In this document: one piece after another, positions 26,078-33,275 of the stretch | How the letters are laid out: each line of letters opens with the position of its first letter | How positions within the stretch are numbered: the stretch's first letter is position 1 | Source of the DNA: an uncultured Eubacteriales bacterium | GTDB taxonomy: Bacteria; Bacillota; Clostridia; Oscillospirales; Oscillospiraceae | DNA: 64,000 nucleotides | Reading direction: 5' to 3' | NCBI GenBank assembly: GCA_949289455.1 | Contig: CASEOA010000097.1 | Span: 124,001-188,000, forward strand | Notes under the pieces: model-generated | Databases searched by the model: none | The model's input: the letters and a program-made list of their open reading frames with translations, nothing else | What the model was told of the DNA's origin: nothing | Position numbers and translations under genes: made by a program

Positions 26078-28452
26078 CATTTTTGGAAGCCCTCCACAGC
26101 CGGCGGCTGTTCTGCGACGGCGGCACCGGCACCCTGCTCCAGGCCCGGGGCCTGAAAGGCGGGGAGCTGCCCGAGACCTGGAACCTGCTGCGGCCGGAGG
26201 AGATCACCGCGGTCCACACAGCCTATCTGGAGGCGGGGAGCAATCTTCTCTGCACCAACACCTTCGGGGCCAACGGCCTGAAGTTCCCCGCCGGGGGGCC
26301 CTTCTCCCTGGAGGAGATCGTCACCGCCGGGGTCACCCTGGCCAGGGACGCCCGGGCCGTCTCCGGCCGGGAGGACGTGTATATTGCCCTGGACCTGGGG
26401 CCCACCGGCAAGCTCTTAAAGCCCATGGGAGACCTGGATTTTGAGGATGCGGTGGCCCTGTACGCCCAGGTGGTGCGGGCGGGCGCCGCCGCCGGGGCCG
26501 ACCTGGTGCTCATCGAAACCATGAGCGACTCCTACGAGGCCAAAGCCGCCGTGCTGGCCGCCAAGGAGAACTGCGATCTGCCGGTGGTGGTCACCACCGT
26601 GTACGGGGAGAACGGCAAGCTGCTCACCGGCGGCACCCCCGCCTCCACCGTGGCCCTGCTGGAGGGCCTGGGGGTGGACGCCCTGGGGGTGAACTGCGGT
26701 CTGGGCCCCGCCCAGATGGCCCCCATTGTGGAGGAGCTGCTCTCCCTCACCTCCCTGCCCCTGGTGGTCAACCCCAACGCGGGGCTGCCCCGGCAGGAGG
26801 ACGGCAAGACCGTCTTTACCGTGGGCCCGGCGGAGTTTGCCGTCCACATGGAATATCTGGCCGGACTGGGCGTCCAGGTGCTGGGGGGCTGCTGCGGCAC
26901 CACCCCGGAGCACATCCGCGCCCTCATCGAAACCTGTAAGGGCCTGCCCTGGACGCCTCCCACGGACAAGGGCCGCACCCTGGTGTCCTCCTACGCCCAG
27001 GCGGTGGAGATCGGCCCCAAGCCGGTGGTCATCGGGGAGCGGATCAACCCCACCGGCAAAAAGCGGTTCCAGCAGGCCCTCCGGGATCACGACCTGGAGT
27101 ATGTGCTGGGCCAGGCCTTCGCCCAGGAGGAGGCGGGGGCCCAGATCCTGGACGTAAACGTGGGCCTGCCCGACCTGGACGAGCCCGCCCTGCTGGAGGA
27201 AGTGATGTGCGCCCTCCAGGGGGTGCTCCCCCTGCCCCTCCAGCTGGACACCTCCGACCCCGCCGCCATGGAGCGTGCCATGCGCCGGTACAACGGCAAG
27301 CCCATGCTCAACTCGGTCAGCGGCAAGGCAGAGAGCATGGCCGCCATCTTCCCCCTGGTGAAGAAGTACGGCGGCGTGGTGGTGGGCCTGGCCCTGGACG
27401 AAACCGGCATCCCCTCCACGGCGGAGGGGCGGCTGGCAGTGGCCCGGAAGATCATTGACACCGCCGCCGCGTACGGCATCCCCAAAAAGGAGATCGTCAT
27501 CGACCCCCTCACCCTCACCATCTCCTCCGAGCCGGAGGCCGCCCTGGTCACCCTGGAGGCGGTGGAGCGCATCGGACAGGAGTTGGGGGTGGCCACCATC
27601 CTGGGGGTGTCCAACGTGTCCTTCGGCCTGCCCCAACGGGAGACCGTCAACACCGCCTTTTTCACCATGGCGCTGCAGAAGGGCCTGAGCTGCGCCATTC
27701 TCAACCCCAACAGCGCCGCTATGATGGGGGCCTGGCGGGCCAGTCTGGCCCTCACCGGCAAGGACCCCCAGTGCGGGGGGTACATCGCCGCCTACAGCGG
27801 CCAGGCCGCCCAGGCCCCCGCCCCCGCCGCCGTCCTCTCCCTGGGGGACTGCATCCTCCGGGGCATCCGGGAGGGGGCCGCCCAGGCCGCCCGGGACCAG
27901 CTGGCGGCAGGGGCCGCCCCTCTGGAGCTGGTGGACCGGGTGCTTATCCCCGCCCTGGACCAGGTGGGCCAGGGCTTCGAGAAAGGCACCCTCTTTCTGC
28001 CTCAGCTGCTCATGAGCGCCGAGGCCGCCAAAGCCGCCTTTGAGGTGGTCCAGTCCGCCATGGCCGGGGAGGACCGGCCCAGCCAGGGCAAGGTGGTGCT
28101 GGCCACCGTCCAGGGGGACATCCACGACATCGGCAAGAACATCGTCAAGGTGCTGCTGGAAAACTACAGCTTTGAGGTCATCGACCTGGGCAAGGACGTG
28201 CCCCCCCAGCGGGTGGTGGAGGCCGCCTGCCAGCCGGGGGTGGCCCTGGTGGGGCTCAGCGCCCTGATGACCACCACCGTGGTGAGCATGGAGGAGACCA
28301 TCCGCCGCCTCCGGGCCGCCTGCCCCCAGGTGAAGGTGGTGGTGGGGGGCGCGGTGCTCACCCAGGAGTACGCCGACCAGGTGGGGGCCCACTGCTACGC
28401 CAGGGACGCCATGGCCACCGTCCGCTTTGCCAAAGAGGTGTACGGCAGATAA
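26074..28452 (+). CDS. metH: Cobalamin-dependent methionine synthase, lacking activation domain
   Basis: 792 aa, against about 1200 for E. coli MetH. Homocysteine barrel: CDGGTGTLLQ near residue 15 and zinc cysteines at GVNCGLG and GGCCGTTPEH (about 270-280). Pterin barrel: VIGERINPTGKKRF near 318. B12 cap helices about 590-670, then GDIHDIGKNIV near 680, whose histidine is the lower cobalt ligand, followed by GLSALMTTT. The fourth, AdoMet-binding domain is missing and supplied by the upstream gene. The start is the ATG at 26074 in ATGA overlap. Product: methionine from homocysteine plus methyl-THF made by MetF. Confidence 0.95.
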   Translation: MTFLEALHSRRLFCDGGTGTLLQARGLKGGELPETWNLLRPEEITAVHTAYLEAGSNLLCTNTFGANGLKFPAGGPFSLEEIVTAGVTLARDARAVSGREDVYIALDLGPTGKLLKPMGDLDFEDAVALYAQVVRAGAAAGADLVLIETMSDSYEAKAAVLAAKENCDLPVVVTTVYGENGKLLTGGTPASTVALLEGLGVDALGVNCGLGPAQMAPIVEELLSLTSLPLVVNPNAGLPRQEDGKTVFTVGPAEFAVHMEYLAGLGVQVLGGCCGTTPEHIRALIETCKGLPWTPPTDKGRTLVSSYAQAVEIGPKPVVIGERINPTGKKRFQQALRDHDLEYVLGQAFAQEEAGAQILDVNVGLPDLDEPALLEEVMCALQGVLPLPLQLDTSDPAAMERAMRRYNGKPMLNSVSGKAESMAAIFPLVKKYGGVVVGLALDETGIPSTAEGRLAVARKIIDTAAAYGIPKKEIVIDPLTLTISSEPEAALVTLEAVERIGQELGVATILGVSNVSFGLPQRETVNTAFFTMALQKGLSCAILNPNSAAMMGAWRASLALTGKDPQCGGYIAAYSGQAAQAPAPAAVLSLGDCILRGIREGAAQAARDQLAAGAAPLELVDRVLIPALDQVGQGFEKGTLFLPQLLMSAEAAKAAFEVVQSAMAGEDRPSQGKVVLATVQGDIHDIGKNIVKVLLENYSFEVIDLGKDVPPQRVVEAACQPGVALVGLSALMTTTVVSMEETIRRLRAACPQVKVVVGGAVLTQEYADQVGAHCYARDAMATVRFAKEVYGR

Positions 28453-28551
28453 TTTTTAAAAATTTTTTCACTGGGTGTACGGTTTCGTACAACTTTTGCC
28501 CCTGTCCCCCCAGTAATAAAAGGGTATATGCCCGGACTGGGAGGATCTGCC

Positions 28552-28989
28552 ATGACACACACCGTCTTTACCCCCGCAGAGCGGGAACTCCAGCAGCTGC
28601 GCCGGGTGGCGCAGCTCTTCGCCGCCCAGCTCACCCCCAGCCAGGCCCTGGAGGTGGCCTGGGTCTATCCCGAGTTTGCCCCCGGCATGTGCTACGAGAC
28701 GGGGGATTATCTCCGCCGGGGGGTGAACCGGGTGGGGGACCCCCAGCTCTATCAGGTCACCCTGGATCACCTCTCCGACGCCAGCCGTCCCCCGGAGTCC
28801 GCCCCCGAGCTGTATGAGCCCCTGGGCCTGGCCCCGGACGGCAATCCCCTGTGGAGCCGCCCGGCGGGAAATTGGGACGGCTATCAGCCCGGGGACGTGG
28901 TGGACTGGGGCGGGCGGCCCTACCGCTGCCTGGTCCCCGGCTGCCTCACCTGCCCCGAGGCCGACCGGGCGGGGTGGCTGCCGCTTTAG
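28552..28989 (+). CDS. Small protein with chitin-binding-like (CBM5/12-type) C-terminus
   Basis: 145 aa, start at ATG 28552 behind GGGAGGAT. The last 40 residues, GNWDGYQPGDVVDWGGRPYRC and a terminal GWLPL, resemble the short aromatic carbohydrate-binding module (W-Y-GD-V-Y-G--Y) found on chitinases and on phage/prophage proteins. The first 90 residues are helical with a YPEFAPGMCYETGDYLRRG segment also seen in phage-derived open reading frames. No signal peptide is seen. It stands alone between metH and a terminator. It may be a relic of a prophage or a cell-wall-binding accessory; function not known. Confidence 0.6.
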   Translation: MTHTVFTPAERELQQLRRVAQLFAAQLTPSQALEVAWVYPEFAPGMCYETGDYLRRGVNRVGDPQLYQVTLDHLSDASRPPESAPELYEPLGLAPDGNPLWSRPAGNWDGYQPGDVVDWGGRPYRCLVPGCLTCPEADRAGWLPL

Positions 28990-29005
28990 TTCCCGGCAAC
29001 AAAAT

Positions 29006-29048
29006 GCCGCCCCGGAGTGGAAATTCACTCCGGGGCGGCGTCTTTTTG
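29006..29048. terminator. Bidirectional intrinsic terminator
   Basis: Fourteen-base arms (GCCGCCCCGGAGTG and its complement) around GAAATT, followed by GTCTTTTT on the plus strand and ATTTTG on the minus strand. It ends both the 28552 gene and the convergent aldo/keto reductase gene. Confidence 0.9.
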
Positions 29049-30182
29049 TCACATCCCGATCATTTGGGAAAATTCCTTCATCATCTTGGAGATCTCGATC
29101 TGCTGGGGGCAGACCTGCTCACAGCTGCCGCAGCCCACGCAGTTGGCGGGCCGCTGCTCCGGGGGCATTTTGGCCACCGCCATGGGGGCGATGAACCCGC
29201 CGCCGGTGAGCTTGTGCTCATTGTACAGGGCGATAAGCTCCGGGATGGGCAGGCCCTGGGGGCAGTGGCTGGTGCAGTAGTGGCAGGCGGTGCAGGGCAG
29301 GCCCACCTTGCTCACCATCTCGTCGGCCAGGGCCACCAGGGTCTCCTGCTCCGCCCCGGTGAGAGGCTGGTTGGTCTCCCAGGTTTTCAGGTTGGCCTCC
29401 AGCTGCTCCAGGCTGGACATGCCGGAGAGCACCATGGTCACCCCCGGGATGGACTGGAGGAACCGGAAGGCCCAGCCGGGCGCCGTCTCCGCCGGACGCA
29501 GGGCCTTCAGCCGGGCGGCCATGTCCTCCGGCAGGGCGGCCAGCTTGCCGCCCCGGAGGGGCTCCATCACCCAGATGGGCAGCCCCGCCTCCCGCACCAG
29601 AGCCGCCTTCTCCGCGGCCTGCTGGAAGTGCCAGTCCATATAGTTGAGCTGGAGCTGGCAGAACTCCATGTGGGAGCCGTAGGCCTCCAGGAACCGCCGG
29701 ATCACCGCCAGGCTGCCGTGGGCGGAAAAGCCCAGGTGGCGGATACGCCCCGCCCGCTTCTGCTCCAGCAGGTAGTCCAGGATGCCGAACTTGGGGTCCA
29801 GGTAGTCGTCAATATTGCCCTCGTACACATTATGGAAAAGGTAGAAGTCGAAGTAGTCCGTCCGGCACTTCTCCAGCTGCCGCTCAAAAATCTCCTTCAC
29901 CTTGCCCATGTTGGAGTTGTCGTAGCCGGGGAATTTGGTGGCCAGATAGTAGCTCTCCCGGGGATACCGGGACAGATACTTTCCCGCCACCTGTTCGGAG
30001 CTGCCGTTGTGGTAGCCCCAGGCGGTGTCAAAATAGTTGACCCCGCTGCGGTACGCCAGGTCGATGACAGCCGCCGCCTTCTCCTCATCCACCTGGGCGT
30101 CGTTGCCGTCCACCACCGGCAGGCGCATCATGCCCAGCCCCAGGCCGGACAGCTTGCTCCCCTGAAAATTGTTATAGATCAT
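29049..30182 (-). CDS. Aldo/keto reductase with C-terminal 4Fe-4S ferredoxin domain
   Basis: 377 aa from ATG 30182 (GGGAGG upstream). Residues 1-260 form an aldo/keto reductase barrel (GLGLGMMRLP, YFDTAWGYHNG, the active-site Tyr/Lys region with KFPGYD, HLGFSAHG). The C-terminal 100 residues hold CTACHYCTSHCPQG and CVGCGSCEQVCPQ, two CxxCxxCxxxC clusters. This fusion is common in anaerobic clostridia and is thought to pass electrons between ferredoxin and carbonyl substrates; the substrate is unknown. The gene is monocistronic. An inverted repeat covers its promoter, so it is probably repressor-controlled. Confidence 0.9.
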   Translation of the reverse strand: MIYNNFQGSKLSGLGLGMMRLPVVDGNDAQVDEEKAAAVIDLAYRSGVNYFDTAWGYHNGSSEQVAGKYLSRYPRESYYLATKFPGYDNSNMGKVKEIFERQLEKCRTDYFDFYLFHNVYEGNIDDYLDPKFGILDYLLEQKRAGRIRHLGFSAHGSLAVIRRFLEAYGSHMEFCQLQLNYMDWHFQQAAEKAALVREAGLPIWVMEPLRGGKLAALPEDMAARLKALRPAETAPGWAFRFLQSIPGVTMVLSGMSSLEQLEANLKTWETNQPLTGAEQETLVALADEMVSKVGLPCTACHYCTSHCPQGLPIPELIALYNEHKLTGGGFIAPMAVAKMPPEQRPANCVGCGSCEQVCPQQIEISKMMKEFSQMIGM

Positions 30183-30213
30183 GCGTGAAACCTCCCGTCT
30201 CCCGCTGGACTCA

Positions 30214-30242
30214 GCGTTTGCCTTTATGATACAGGCAAACGC
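30214..30242 (-). promoter_or_regulatory. Operator-like inverted repeat over the aldo/keto reductase promoter
   Basis: GCGTTTGCCT (30214-30223) and AGGCAAACGC (30233-30242) are perfect 10-base complements separated by nine bases that contain the -10 hexamer. A dimeric repressor bound here would block polymerase. Confidence 0.65.
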
Positions 30243-30254
30243 CAGTGATCGCAA
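30226..30254 (-). promoter_or_regulatory. Sigma-A promoter of the aldo/keto reductase gene
   Basis: Minus-strand TTGCGA (30249-30254), 17-base spacer, TATCAT (30226-30231). Transcription would start near 30219, about 37 bases before the ATG. Confidence 0.65.
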
Positions 30255-30295
30255 ATACCCATTGTGTATACGTCGTCATGCCCACAAGGCATGGT

Positions 30296-30325
30296 GGGGC
30301 TGTTGCAAAATCACGCAACAGCCCC
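30296..30325. terminator. Stem-loop between the epimerase and aldo/keto reductase genes
   Basis: GGGGCTGTTGC pairs with GCAACAGCCCC around an eight-base loop. It follows the stop of the epimerase-like gene on the minus strand but has no U-run in that direction, so it may be a weak terminator or an mRNA 3' end stabiliser. Confidence 0.5.
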
Positions 30326-30333
30326 TGCTTTTG

Positions 30334-31212
30334 TTATAAAATATCCACCTCATAACCTAGCGTATAGCTCTCGCCGGGGGCAAGGGTGATGGCAAAGGCC
30401 TTATCCGCCAGCTGGGGGCCCTCTCCCTCCACCGGGGGCAGGCCGTGCCAGGGCTCGATGCACAGGTAGGGGGCCGCCTTGCCGGGGGTGGACCACAGGG
30501 CCAGCACCGGGAAGCCGGGGAAGGTCATCCGCACCCCCTTGCCGGTCTTTTTGCTCCGCAGCTCCACCCACCGGGACTTGAGGCCCTGGAACACCAGGGT
30601 ATCCATCTCGTCAAAGTAGGCGTAGGTCAGGGGGAGGGTGTCGCTGTCCTCCAGGCAGGGCCGGGTGCGGGCACGGTCCAGAGTACCGTTCTCCGGCACC
30701 AGGGTGGGGCAGGTCTCCTTCTGTTCAAACTTCACCTCGTAGTCGGTGAAGCCCTCCCCCGACTCCAGGGGGCAGCGAAAGCCGGTGTGGGCCCCCAGGC
30801 AGGAGGGCATGGGCTCCGTGCCGGTGTTGGCGACCGTGACGGTGGTGGTAAAGCCGCTGTCGGTAAGCTGCTGGCGCACCGTCAGCCGGAAGGGGAAGGG
30901 GTAGAGGGCCAGGGTGGTCTCATTCTCCACCAGCTCCAGCTCCGCCCAGTCCTCCCCCTGGGCCTTCACCGCAAATTCACTGCGCCGGGCAAAGCCGTGG
31001 CGGGCCAGGGTGACCTCCTTGTCCCCCGCCAGGATCTTGTCCCCCCGCAGGCCCCCCACAATGGGGAAGAGCAGGGGGTTGCGCCCCGTCCAGTAGGCGG
31101 GATCTCCCGTCCAGATGTACTCCAGGCCCCTCTCGTCCCGGTAGGATACCAGCTCCCCTCCGTGGGTGTCCACCTGGGCGGTCCGCCCGCCCCGCTTCAG
31201 CTCCAGTACCAT
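30334..31212 (-). CDS. Aldose 1-epimerase family protein
   Basis: 292 aa from ATG 31212 (GGAGACGGGAG upstream). It fits the galactose-mutarotase-like beta sandwich: LVSYRDERGLEYIW near the N-terminus, RNPLLFPIVGGL, a conserved ARHGFAR histidine region, LGAHTGFRCPL, and a C-terminal YLCIEPWHGLP with the catalytic glutamate. Proteins of this subgroup (LACX-like) catalyse anomer exchange of hexoses or hexose-phosphates. No sugar operon is adjacent, so the substrate is unknown. It is transcribed alone from its own promoter. Confidence 0.85.
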   Translation of the reverse strand: MVLELKRGGRTAQVDTHGGELVSYRDERGLEYIWTGDPAYWTGRNPLLFPIVGGLRGDKILAGDKEVTLARHGFARRSEFAVKAQGEDWAELELVENETTLALYPFPFRLTVRQQLTDSGFTTTVTVANTGTEPMPSCLGAHTGFRCPLESGEGFTDYEVKFEQKETCPTLVPENGTLDRARTRPCLEDSDTLPLTYAYFDEMDTLVFQGLKSRWVELRSKKTGKGVRMTFPGFPVLALWSTPGKAAPYLCIEPWHGLPPVEGEGPQLADKAFAITLAPGESYTLGYEVDIL

Positions 31213-31243
31213 GCTCCCGTCTCCTTTCAACTTGTTTACCTGC

Positions 31244-31272
31244 ATTATACCGGGCAAATTCCCCCATTGCAA
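31244..31272 (-). promoter_or_regulatory. Sigma-A promoter of the epimerase-like gene
   Basis: Minus-strand TTGCAA (31267-31272), 17-base spacer, TATAAT (31244-31249). Confidence 0.75.
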
Positions 31273-31283
31273 GGCCATAGCGT

Positions 31284-31312
31284 TTGACATATGGCCTGTT
31301 GGGAGATAAAAT
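31284..31312 (+). promoter_or_regulatory. Sigma-A promoter of the TIGR04255-GNAT pair
   Basis: Perfect TTGACA (31284-31289), 17-base spacer, TAAAAT (31307-31312), 34 bases before the TIGR04255 start codon. Confidence 0.8.
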
Positions 31313-31345
31313 AAAGGGAAACTAAAACAGGAAGGAGCAGCCCCT

Positions 31346-32149
31346 ATGCTGTTTGCCCCATATGAGCGGTTCCACTATGTCCGCTCCCCCCTGGTGGAGG
31401 TCATCTGCCAGTTCCGCTTCCCCACCATTCTGTCCATCGGCGCCAACGAGCCCGCCGCCTTCCAGGAGGCCATCCGGAAGGACTTCCCCAAGTATATGAC
31501 CCGCCAGGAGCAGCTGCCCCCCAAGGTGGTCAAAAAGGGCAACGCCACCGCCCTGGAGCCCCAGAAGCCCATCACCAACTACCACTTTGTGTCGGAGGAC
31601 AACAAGTGGAAGCTGAACCTGACCCAGAATTTCATCGCCATCTCCACCCTCAGCTACCAGAGCTGGGAGGACTTTGCCACCCGGCTGGACCAGCCCCTGG
31701 CCCACTTCATCCAGATCTACCAGCCCAACTATTTTGAGCGCATCGGCCTGCGGTACGTCAACGCCGTCTCCCGCAAAGCCCTGGGCCTGGAGGACCAGCT
31801 GTGGGACGACCTGATCCAGAGCCAGTATATCGGCATCCTGGGGGAGCCCGACGTGGAGGAGAGCGAGATCGCCAAGTGCGCCCTGGAGGTGGACACCCCC
31901 CTGGTGGGCGGCTGCCGCATGAAGCTCCACACCGGCCCCGGCTCCATCAAACTCAACCGCCCCGGCCAGCCCCCCCAGCAGGAGATCCGCTTCATCCTGG
32001 ACGGGGACTTCTCCACCGGCGGCCAGCTGGCCGCCGACAGCGTGCCCGAGAAGCTGGAGCAGCTCCACCGGTACGCCACCTGCTTCTTCCGGGGAGCCAT
32101 CACCAACACCCTCCACGAGGCCATGGGCCCCACCCCGGTGGCCGAGTGA
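31346..32149 (+). CDS. TIGR04255 family protein
   Basis: 267 aa, the usual length. It opens with YVRSPLVEVICQFRFP and then LTLNQNFIAIST-like LNLTQNFIAISTLSYQSWEDF, YFERIGLRYVN and MKLHTGPG, the pattern of the TIGR04255 family, a widespread group without a proven biochemical role that is often seen near toxin-antitoxin or defence genes. A strong AGGAAGGAG site and consensus promoter precede it. Its TGA overlaps the ATG of the acetyltransferase gene. No partner toxin is evident here. Confidence 0.8.
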   Translation: MLFAPYERFHYVRSPLVEVICQFRFPTILSIGANEPAAFQEAIRKDFPKYMTRQEQLPPKVVKKGNATALEPQKPITNYHFVSEDNKWKLNLTQNFIAISTLSYQSWEDFATRLDQPLAHFIQIYQPNYFERIGLRYVNAVSRKALGLEDQLWDDLIQSQYIGILGEPDVEESEIAKCALEVDTPLVGGCRMKLHTGPGSIKLNRPGQPPQQEIRFILDGDFSTGGQLAADSVPEKLEQLHRYATCFFRGAITNTLHEAMGPTPVAE

Positions 32150-32658
32150 TGGCCCCGGCCATCACCATACGCCCCGCCCGGCAGGAGGAGCTGGAGGAGA
32201 TCTGGTCCCTGGTAGGCCGGGCGGTGGCCCACATGAACGCCCTGGGCAACCCCCAGTGGGGGGAGGACTACCCCACCCGGGACTTTTACGCCGGGGACAT
32301 CCGGCGGGGAGAGCTGTACGCCGCCCTGGCGGACGGGGTGCTGGCGGGGGTGGCCTGCATCAACACCAGCGAATCCCCCGAGTACGACCCCCTGCCCTGG
32401 ACCACCTGCCGCCCGGCGGTGGTGATCCACCGGATGGCCATTGACCCCGCTTTTCAGCGGATGGGGGTGGGCTCCGCTCTCTTCGCCTTTGCCCAGGCCT
32501 GGGCGGAGGCCCGGGGCATCTCGGCCATGCGCATTGACACCTACTCCAAAAACGACCGGATGCAGGCCCTGATCCGCAAAATGGGCTACACCAAGGTGGG
32601 GGAGATCCACCTCCACGGCCGGCCCCTCCCCTACCCCTGCTTTGAAAAGGCGCTGTGA
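32149..32658 (+). CDS. GNAT family N-acetyltransferase
   Basis: 169 aa, start overlapping the previous stop (TGATG). It shows the GNAT order: ITIRPARQEELEEIW at the N-terminus, VVIHRMAIDPAFQRMGVGSALF, which holds the acetyl-CoA pyrophosphate loop (Q/R-x-x-G-x-G/A), and a closing segment IDTYSKNDRMQALIRKMGYTKVG. The substrate cannot be predicted. Coupling to the TIGR04255 gene suggests joint expression. Confidence 0.9.
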   Translation: MAPAITIRPARQEELEEIWSLVGRAVAHMNALGNPQWGEDYPTRDFYAGDIRRGELYAALADGVLAGVACINTSESPEYDPLPWTTCRPAVVIHRMAIDPAFQRMGVGSALFAFAQAWAEARGISAMRIDTYSKNDRMQALIRKMGYTKVGEIHLHGRPLPYPCFEKAL

Positions 32659-32661
32659 CCC

Positions 32662-32690
32662 TTGCATTTTGGAGGATGGGCGCTTATAAT
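32662..32690 (+). promoter_or_regulatory. Sigma-A promoter of the NAD-salvage operon
   Basis: TTGCAT (32662-32667), 17-base spacer, perfect TATAAT (32685-32690). Confidence 0.8.
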
Positions 32691-32691
32691 G

Positions 32692-32711
32692 GTCAAGATA
32701 GATGTCTTGAC
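32692..32711 (+). promoter_or_regulatory. Operator-like inverted repeat at the nicotinamidase start site
   Basis: GTCAAGA (32692-32698) and TCTTGAC (32705-32711) are perfect complements six bases apart. They lie just after the -10, over the expected transcription start, a repressor-type position. A niacin-responsive repressor such as NiaR is a candidate because both downstream genes salvage niacin. Confidence 0.6.
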
Positions 32712-32729
32712 AGGAAAGGGGGCTCCGCC

Positions 32730-33275
32730 ATGAAAAAGCTGCTGCTGGTGGTGGACTACCAGAAGGATTTTGTAGACGGGGCCCTGGGCTTTCCCGGCGC
32801 GGAGCTGCTGGACGGCCCCATCGCCGCCAAAATTGACGCCTACCACGCCGCCGGGGACGACGTTGCCTTTACCCTGGACACCCACCAGGCCAATTACCTG
32901 GACACCCAGGAGGGCCGCAGGCTGCCGGTGCCCCACTGCCTGATGAACACCGAGGGCTGGAGGCTGTACGGCAGAACCGGGGAGGCCTTTGACAAGGCCA
33001 GAGACATGGTGATCTGCAAGCCCACCTTCCCCTCCCTGTGGCTGGGCAACTGGCTGAAGGAGCGGGGGTACGACCAGATCGAGCTGGTGGGGCTGGTGTC
33101 CTACATGTGCGTGCTGTCCAACGCCGTGGTGGCCAAGGCCGCCCTGCCGGAGGCGGAACTGCTGGTGGACGCCGCCTGTACCGCCGGGCCTGACCCCGGG
33201 CTCCACGCCAGCGCCATGGCGCTGCTGGAGACCCTCCAGATCACGGTCACCAACCGAGAGGATGGAATACAATGA
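32730..33275 (+). CDS. pncA: Nicotinamidase (isochorismatase superfamily)
   Basis: 181 aa. It converts nicotinamide to nicotinate. The triad of the superfamily is visible: Asp in LLVVDYQKDFVDG, Lys in MVICKPTFPSL, Cys in GLVSYMCVLSNAVVAK; DTHQ marks the metal-binding region. AGGAAAGGGGG precedes ATG 32730. Its stop overlaps the start of pncB (ATGA), which fits nicotinamide salvage: PncA makes nicotinate and PncB attaches phosphoribose. The family alone does not prove the substrate, but the operon makes it likely. Confidence 0.85.
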   Translation: MKKLLLVVDYQKDFVDGALGFPGAELLDGPIAAKIDAYHAAGDDVAFTLDTHQANYLDTQEGRRLPVPHCLMNTEGWRLYGRTGEAFDKARDMVICKPTFPSLWLGNWLKERGYDQIELVGLVSYMCVLSNAVVAKAALPEAELLVDAACTAGPDPGLHASAMALLETLQITVTNREDGIQ

